Shown here in pieces: positions 58,791 to 64,000 of a stretch of DNA of 64,000 nt. Origin of the DNA: Magicicada septendecula (taxonomy: Eukaryota > Arthropoda > Insecta > Hemiptera > Cicadidae); NCBI GenBank assembly GCA_034769895.1, contig JAWRYS010001497.1:62001-126000 (forward strand). Reading direction: 5' to 3'. Every line of letters begins with the position of its first letter. The stretch's first letter is position 1. Position numbers and translations under genes: made by a program. Below the pieces are notes generated by a model. It saw only the letters and a program-made list of their open reading frames with translations. It ran no database searches and was not told the origin of the DNA.

Positions 58791-59091
58791 AATATAGCAT
58801 AATTTTGTAATTGCGATACGACTTTCATCAATGTTACCTGTCACTGAATTTCACGCAAACTAAAGAAAAACTTAGTATAGATTATATATATATATATATA
58901 TATATCGGTTAAAAACAGAAAACGACTGTATTTTGGGACGAGCATCTCGTAAGGTGAAATGTAGTAATAGAAAATTGCATAATAGAGAAATGCAAAAGTT
59001 TCAATTGTCTGTGGGTATGATATCACTTATCATTATGCTAATGACATAAATAATAGGTTAATCAAATTTAGAAATAAGAAATTTTGTATTT

Positions 59092-59475
59092 TTGGAACGA
59101 TACATAGAGCGCTTAGGAAAAAAATACGAAAGAAAAACTAGCATCAACTTCTACAAAGTAATGCCTATTCCAGTAGTAATAAACACCATGAAACATGGGA
59201 AGTGTTCATACAAGACAAGAAAAACTAGCATCAACTTCTACAAAGTAATGCCTATTCCAGTAGTAATAAACGCCATGAGACATGGGAAGTGTTCATACAA
59301 GACACGAAAAGACAGAATCATCAGAGATGAGGTTCTTAAAACATACATTAGGCTGCACATTTTTAGACATGGAAACAATGAAAGGAAATCAAAGGAACTG
59401 GTGTAGACATATGCGAAGAATCCCATGGTATAGACTATCAGTAGCAGCAGCTGCATGTAGACATGTAGCACTGGT
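59092..59475 (+). pseudogene. LINE ORF2 C-terminal relic with internal duplication
   Basis: The plus strand reads TIHRALRKK then INFYKVMPIPVV, the block before YGxExW in many insect LINEs. The segment ACTAGCATCAACTTCTACAA and onward is duplicated (about 59130-59215 and 59219-59305, period near 87 bp), keeping the frame. Then SSEMRFLKHTLGCTFLD and HMRRIPWYRLSVAAA follow in a second frame. It merges into the minisatellite. Confidence 0.6.
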
Positions 59476-60215
59476 GTAGAATGTAGAATAGCACCACTGG
59501 TGTAGACATATGCGAAGAATGCCGCGGTATAGACTATCAGTAGCAGCAGCTTTATGTAGACATGTAGCACGGGTGTAAAATGTAGAATAGCACCACTGGT
59601 GTAGACATATGCGAAGAATGTCGCGGTATAGACTATAATCAGTAGCAGCAGCAGTATGTAGACATATAACACTGGTGCAGACACATGAGAAGAATCCCAC
59701 CGTATAGACTAGCAGTAGCAGCAGCTGTATGTAGACATGTAGCACTGGTGTAGAATGTAGAATAGCACCACTGTTGTAGACATATGCGAAGAATGTCGCG
59801 GTATAGACTATAATCAGTAGCAGCAGCAGTATGTAGACATGTAGCACTGGTGCAGACACATGAGAAGAATCCCACCGTATAGACTATCAGTAGCAGCAGC
59901 TGTATGTAGACATGTAGCACTGGTGTAGAATGTAGAATAGCACCACTGGTGTAGACATATGCGAAGAATGCCGCGGTATAGACTATAATCAGTAGCAGCA
60001 GCAGTATGTAGACATGTAGCACTGGCGTAGAATGTAGAATAGCACCACTGGTGTAGACACATGAGAAGAATGCCACGGTATAGAGTATCAGTGGCAGCAC
60101 TAGAATACCCACCTGAAGAAAGAAGGCATGTAGGTAGGCTGAAGAAGCGGTGCATACAGGAACGGGGCTGGAGGGCTTTAATCCTTGGAAATCAAAAATA
60201 AAAAGAAGAAGAATA
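59396..60215 (+). repeat. Minisatellite expanded from LINE coding sequence
   Basis: Irregular units (about 75-110 bp) each contain GTGTAGACATATGCGAAGAAT, CGGTATAGACTATCAGTAGC and ATGTAGACATGTAGCACTGG or variants. Every unit re-encodes the HMRRMPRYRLSVAAA-like peptide of the LINE C-terminus. The last unit passes into RVSVAALEYPPEERRHVGRL and KKRC, the normal LINE C-terminal continuation, and ends in an AAGAAGAAG tail near 60205. Confidence 0.75.
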
Positions 60216-63200
60216 CAAACAAGGAAAAGGAGATTAATAACTCACTCATCAAGCGTTACTTTCTCTTATTTGTTAGTTAGGTGTAATTATTTAAAATAAA
60301 AGAACCTAGTTACTCGTTAAAAGATGACCAATGAATGCAAACGAACGTTAACGAACTTCTGCACCTTCAGCGTTGGCTGGAGTTTGTTTTCAATGAAAGT
60401 GAGGAGTAAATTGTTTTATTATTTATAACGCTGCTGTATGTTATGTGTGCACTAAGTATGTCGGTAGTGCAAAATTCGCTGTAATATATGCTAAGAGTTG
60501 AATTATTACTTTCATTTACCCTACGTATGAGTAAGAAAGAGAAAGTAATTACTTGAACAAAAAGGTTTGTCTGGTTGGAAGACCAGTGATAACGTCAACA
60601 GAGACATACAATAATTTGACACCTCCAATAAATGGAAAAATAAATTGAAATGTAATTAGAAAACATATTGCCCATAGGGTCAACAAAATTCCTTTTCTCT
60701 TCCTGCATGTAATGACCATGGGTGCCGGCAGAATTACTTGCAGGGGGTGCACCCAGAAGAGAATTCACTGAAGAAAAAAGTTTGTTTCCATTTCATAATG
60801 ATGTTTTTAACATCGACTATATGCTACTTATTGAATTTTTGAATTTTATAGATTCATTAATATTTAAAAAATTGCAATTGTATCGTTGGATTGCTTTCCT
60901 TAGAATTTTCTCACAAAAAAGATATTTATATTATTTATAATAAAAATATTTATTTATAGTATACATGTTCTCTTTAATTCATTCTGTGCTTATAATTTTA
61001 AATGTAAAATGTTGGTTTTGAAGCGCGCGAAACAAATAATAACAAAATTATTCGTATACTTCATGTTTTGAAATCTGATAGTACATTCATGAATTCTGAA
61101 TCTTGAAAGCTCATGGTATTTTGTATCTGTTGCTGTGTAAAATAACGATAACAAAATTTATTTTTATTCATAGGCAGTTTTCCGTGTGCGTTCAGCTCGT
61201 TATGTCTTTTAGTAACTAGCAGTTAATGGTGAGAGTAGTTAATAATCGCAAAACGAAATTTTTGATGGTCTATCTTTTGCTCGTAGTACATGAATGCCTA
61301 CACGGACTTATTCGCAACTGCAACTCTCGATTTAATTGTCACTTAACTTGTAGTTGTACACGTTTTACAGGACATTTTGTCTCATGTGAACTTTCTCTCT
61401 TTTCACAGGAGACAAAGTTAATTAGAAAGCCAAGTTAATTCATTACAGTTAGATATTTCAAAGTATACTGAAATTTAATAGGAAACACTTTAATTTTCAG
61501 TTATATTTTGTTGTTAATTGGCAACATTGCTGTAAAGATTATTCTAATAAATATTATATTATGGAAAAATAATATTTCTTTCATTCAAATCGATTATGAT
61601 AACTGCTCCAGTCTTAGAGACTATCGCCTGTAAACGTTTGTGCCGGCAACTTTACATTTTCACACGCAGAAAAGTACATAATACTACTCGACTGCAATTC
61701 GAAGGATACGTTTCCATTAGAGCCTACTGAGAGCTTAAAAAATTTTTACACTGTTTTTCAATACACTTGGGCCTAATCCACAATCCTCGTCTCGAACCCA
61801 GCACGTCGATTTTTACTGAAGATTTTATCGCTCAATAATTAGGAGGGAATAAAAATAAGTGAGAAGATTAAAAAAAACTGATGTATTGTAATTTGGTTAG
61901 CAACCGCAATTTAACTGTCACATATGGTTATCACAGGTTTCCTTTGGACTACGTTGTTGTTCGGCCTGTAATTCCAACAATAATATTCTGTGATCCTATG
62001 ACGTCTTTCTTCGTTTTTCTTATGTTTGTTGTAGGGTCTATAATTGGTTGTTTGGTGTTTTGCTCTGCCATTTGTAACATTGTTTTACAAACTATTATTA
62101 CTGCAACATGATCACTCCGTTCACGTCTTCTATTCTGGGTCGAGTCCTCTCGTTGCTGTTGTCTTTGACTTCTGTCTTATTCCTCGTTTGTCATGTGATT
62201 TCTTGTTTACAGTTTTCCCTTAATATTTCCATTTAACATGTTTTTAGGAGTTATTTTGTTTCCGCTCTAGTTTTAGAATGATTTTGTCTTTTGTATATCC
62301 TTATTTTACTTTCTTTTTGTAGGTTAGATTAATCCGTATTGCACTTTGGTAGCTTGATACATTTGTTGTCTTCAACTATATTTCCTTCTGATTCCTCTAT
62401 GATATTTTCATGTGTATTTAATTGTATTCCAAAGTGATATATTAACCTTACGCCTGTTAATTTTTCTATTATTTTCTTTTACATTTTTAACTTAATAAAA
62501 TTAACTTCAGAAAGAGAAACTCATGAGGAGCTGTAGAGGTTACGTCGCTCTAACCATGCGGTGCCCGTTACATAATCATCACACTGAAGCTGTAGTTTCA
62601 CGCTTCACTGGCATCGTTGAGTACGCTAGTGGTTTACCTACGCACTGCTGTTTAATCGTGTGTCTTGGGACATAATAGGCCTATGCTAGGAGTAGTAAAA
62701 ACGGATATATCTTACTAATGCGTGCTAAACCCAATTAAGCCCACACTTGCTCACACTGTTGTTAGTAAAAGTAAGTATTTCTTAGTAGTAATACTATACT
62801 ACTAACATAAGTACGAATACTCACTGCAGAGGCGCCCAAGCTTCAGGACTTAATTGATCGACCAATCACCGTAACATTATTTACTTATTTTTCGATCTCC
62901 ATCGAATTCAAACGGTTGCGGAATTGAAAACGGGTCGTACAGTTATAACTGACGACCAACTAATAGATAGATTGCTACCAAATATTACTAATAAATTTTA
63001 ATAGATTTTTTTGTACTTCAACTTTGGGCTTCGCAACTAGACTAGCTAACCTAAAATGTACTCCCCAGATGCGTAATATGTTGTCCATTATGAGTGTCGT
63101 GCAGAGAAAACTTGTATCAGCTGATATCGTAATGATCACCTACGGTTCAATCAAAATAACTAGTCGACAGTCATGCTGCTACTTCGCCTTTTCAATTTTT

Positions 63201-63874
63201 TCATAAATGGTGGTTAAAAATTATATTCTTATTACACTAACACCTTTCATAGAGGCAGTGATAATTTGCATATTTGAATCAGACTTATTGAGATATTTCG
63301 AATTATTTTTCGGTATTAAGTGCTCTGTTTATTGATTACTCTGATTATATTAGGCTATATGTATTTCAGAAGTACAAAGACTACTCGTTAGGACTGCAGT
63401 TACAACTGTTTTAGTAAGGTTGAGGTATTATATGTAGAAAGAGTTTAACATAATGCTATAAAAAGTGAAAAGAGCTATCTCCAGTGTCCACTGTTGGATT
63501 TTTAATGGGTTTCGTTCGCCTGCCCACAAACGGTAAAACTGCTTACCACGACGTATACGTCCATCTTAGGTCGTCTGACTTAACCAGCCAGAGAAGTTAA
63601 TGGGTGTCTGTCGTATATGTAGCGTTAGCTACATTATGTTGGCCTACCTTGAATAAGTTAATGAAATCTAACTGATGCTTCTGTAAATGTTAAAGGTGAA
63701 TAGTTTTTAATCTACACACATTAAACATATTCAACTTTATATACAAACTTTATTAGATTATTATACTTTATAGGACTTACTTAATAGTTTATAGAATGGT
63801 CTTTTCAAATCGATGAAAATTAATGTCATTACTGAGAAAAAGTGTAGGCCTAATGCTACTTTTGTGTTGAATAG
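60216..63874 (+). other. End of the ~29.9-kb intron
   Basis: AT-rich intronic DNA. I see no supported gene, transposon or long repeat here. It ends TTGTGTTGAATAG, the 3' splice site at 63873-63874. The pyrimidine tract is short (CTACTTTTGTGTT). Confidence 0.5.
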
Positions 63875-63969
63875 AGCGTGGCGAGGTGACACCGGTGCGG
63901 ATGGATGACGCTTATCTGCTCAGATTCTTACGGTCGAGATCTTTCAAAGTGGAATCCGCCTACAGACTG
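63875..63969 (+). CDS. CRAL-TRIO family lipid-transfer protein, second coding exon
   Basis: 95-bp exon between TTGAATAG and the donor GTAAGT. With the last G of 33929 it codes 32 residues: the split codon gives Glu, then RGEVTPVRMDDAYLLRFL, RSRSFKVESAYRL. This is the classic CRAL_TRIO_N signature (DDA-Y/F-LLRFLR-R-F-V-AY). The reading frame, phase (1 to 0) and domain order all fit the exon at 33770-33929. The exon ends in phase 0 at 63969, and the gene continues beyond the window. The alternative acceptor two bases further (63877) would break the signature. Confidence 0.85.
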
Positions 63970-64000
63970 GTAAGTCAGTGTTTCAGTAACACCACTGCTT

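Noticed and set aside
59238-60155. Minus-strand frames rich in Leu, Tyr, His and Thr
   Set aside because: Antisense readings of the LINE-derived minisatellite.
61881-62111. 76-codon frame with a hydrophobic stretch (small membrane protein?)
   Set aside because: Isolated in AT-rich intronic DNA, no homology recognised, no splice or start context; T-rich sequence gives hydrophobic peptides by chance.

Overview
The window looks like nuclear DNA of an insect with a large, AT-rich, repeat-laden genome. The evidence is spliced exons with GT/AG borders, many decayed metazoan transposons, satellites and microsatellites, and no prokaryotic gene organisation. A polyneopteran, possibly a cockroach or termite, is my guess from the style of the LINE and Penelope relics; the sequence does not prove it.

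One host gene is visible. It is a CRAL-TRIO family lipid-transfer protein (alpha-tocopherol-transfer-protein-like) on the + strand. The first coding exon is at 33770-33929 (exon from 33761) and the second at 63875-63969. They join in phase across an intron of about 29.9 kb, and the gene continues past the window. Nearly everything else is mobile or repetitive DNA upstream of the first exon or inside that intron.

Layout. 1-6545: decayed LINE pieces, microsatellites and unassigned DNA. 6546-7134: a copy of an unnamed repeat family (family H) with a hammerhead-ribozyme-like core. 7436-10858: a Penelope-like element (PLE) with about 820-bp inverted terminal repeats. 11020-12804: a broken transposon ORF with DUF6570-like and UL36/C76-like cysteine-protease segments. 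15109-21050: a full-length but pseudogenised Helitron with both termini. 22140-26436: mariner and LINE relics. 28518-33355: two family-H copies facing each other in a 4.8-kb palindrome built on a 163-bp tandem repeat. 34473-37065: a LINE relic beside a PLE whose RT part is inverted relative to its endonuclease. 38484-38850: a 60-bp tandem repeat. 41995-45965: more family-H copies, two again palindromic. 46870-53657: a young LTR-retrotransposon-like unit whose only ORF fuses a gag-like N-terminus to an RBM34/Nop12-like RRM protein. 54423-57817: exactly 35 copies of a 97-bp satellite. 59092-60215: a LINE relic whose C-terminal coding segment has expanded into a minisatellite.

Two observations stand out. 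The first is the apparent capture of host RBM34 sequence by an LTR element. The second is a recurring hammerhead-like fold (eight instances), present both in PLE 3' regions and in family H. It links family H to Penelope-type retroelements and may explain its inverted pairs.
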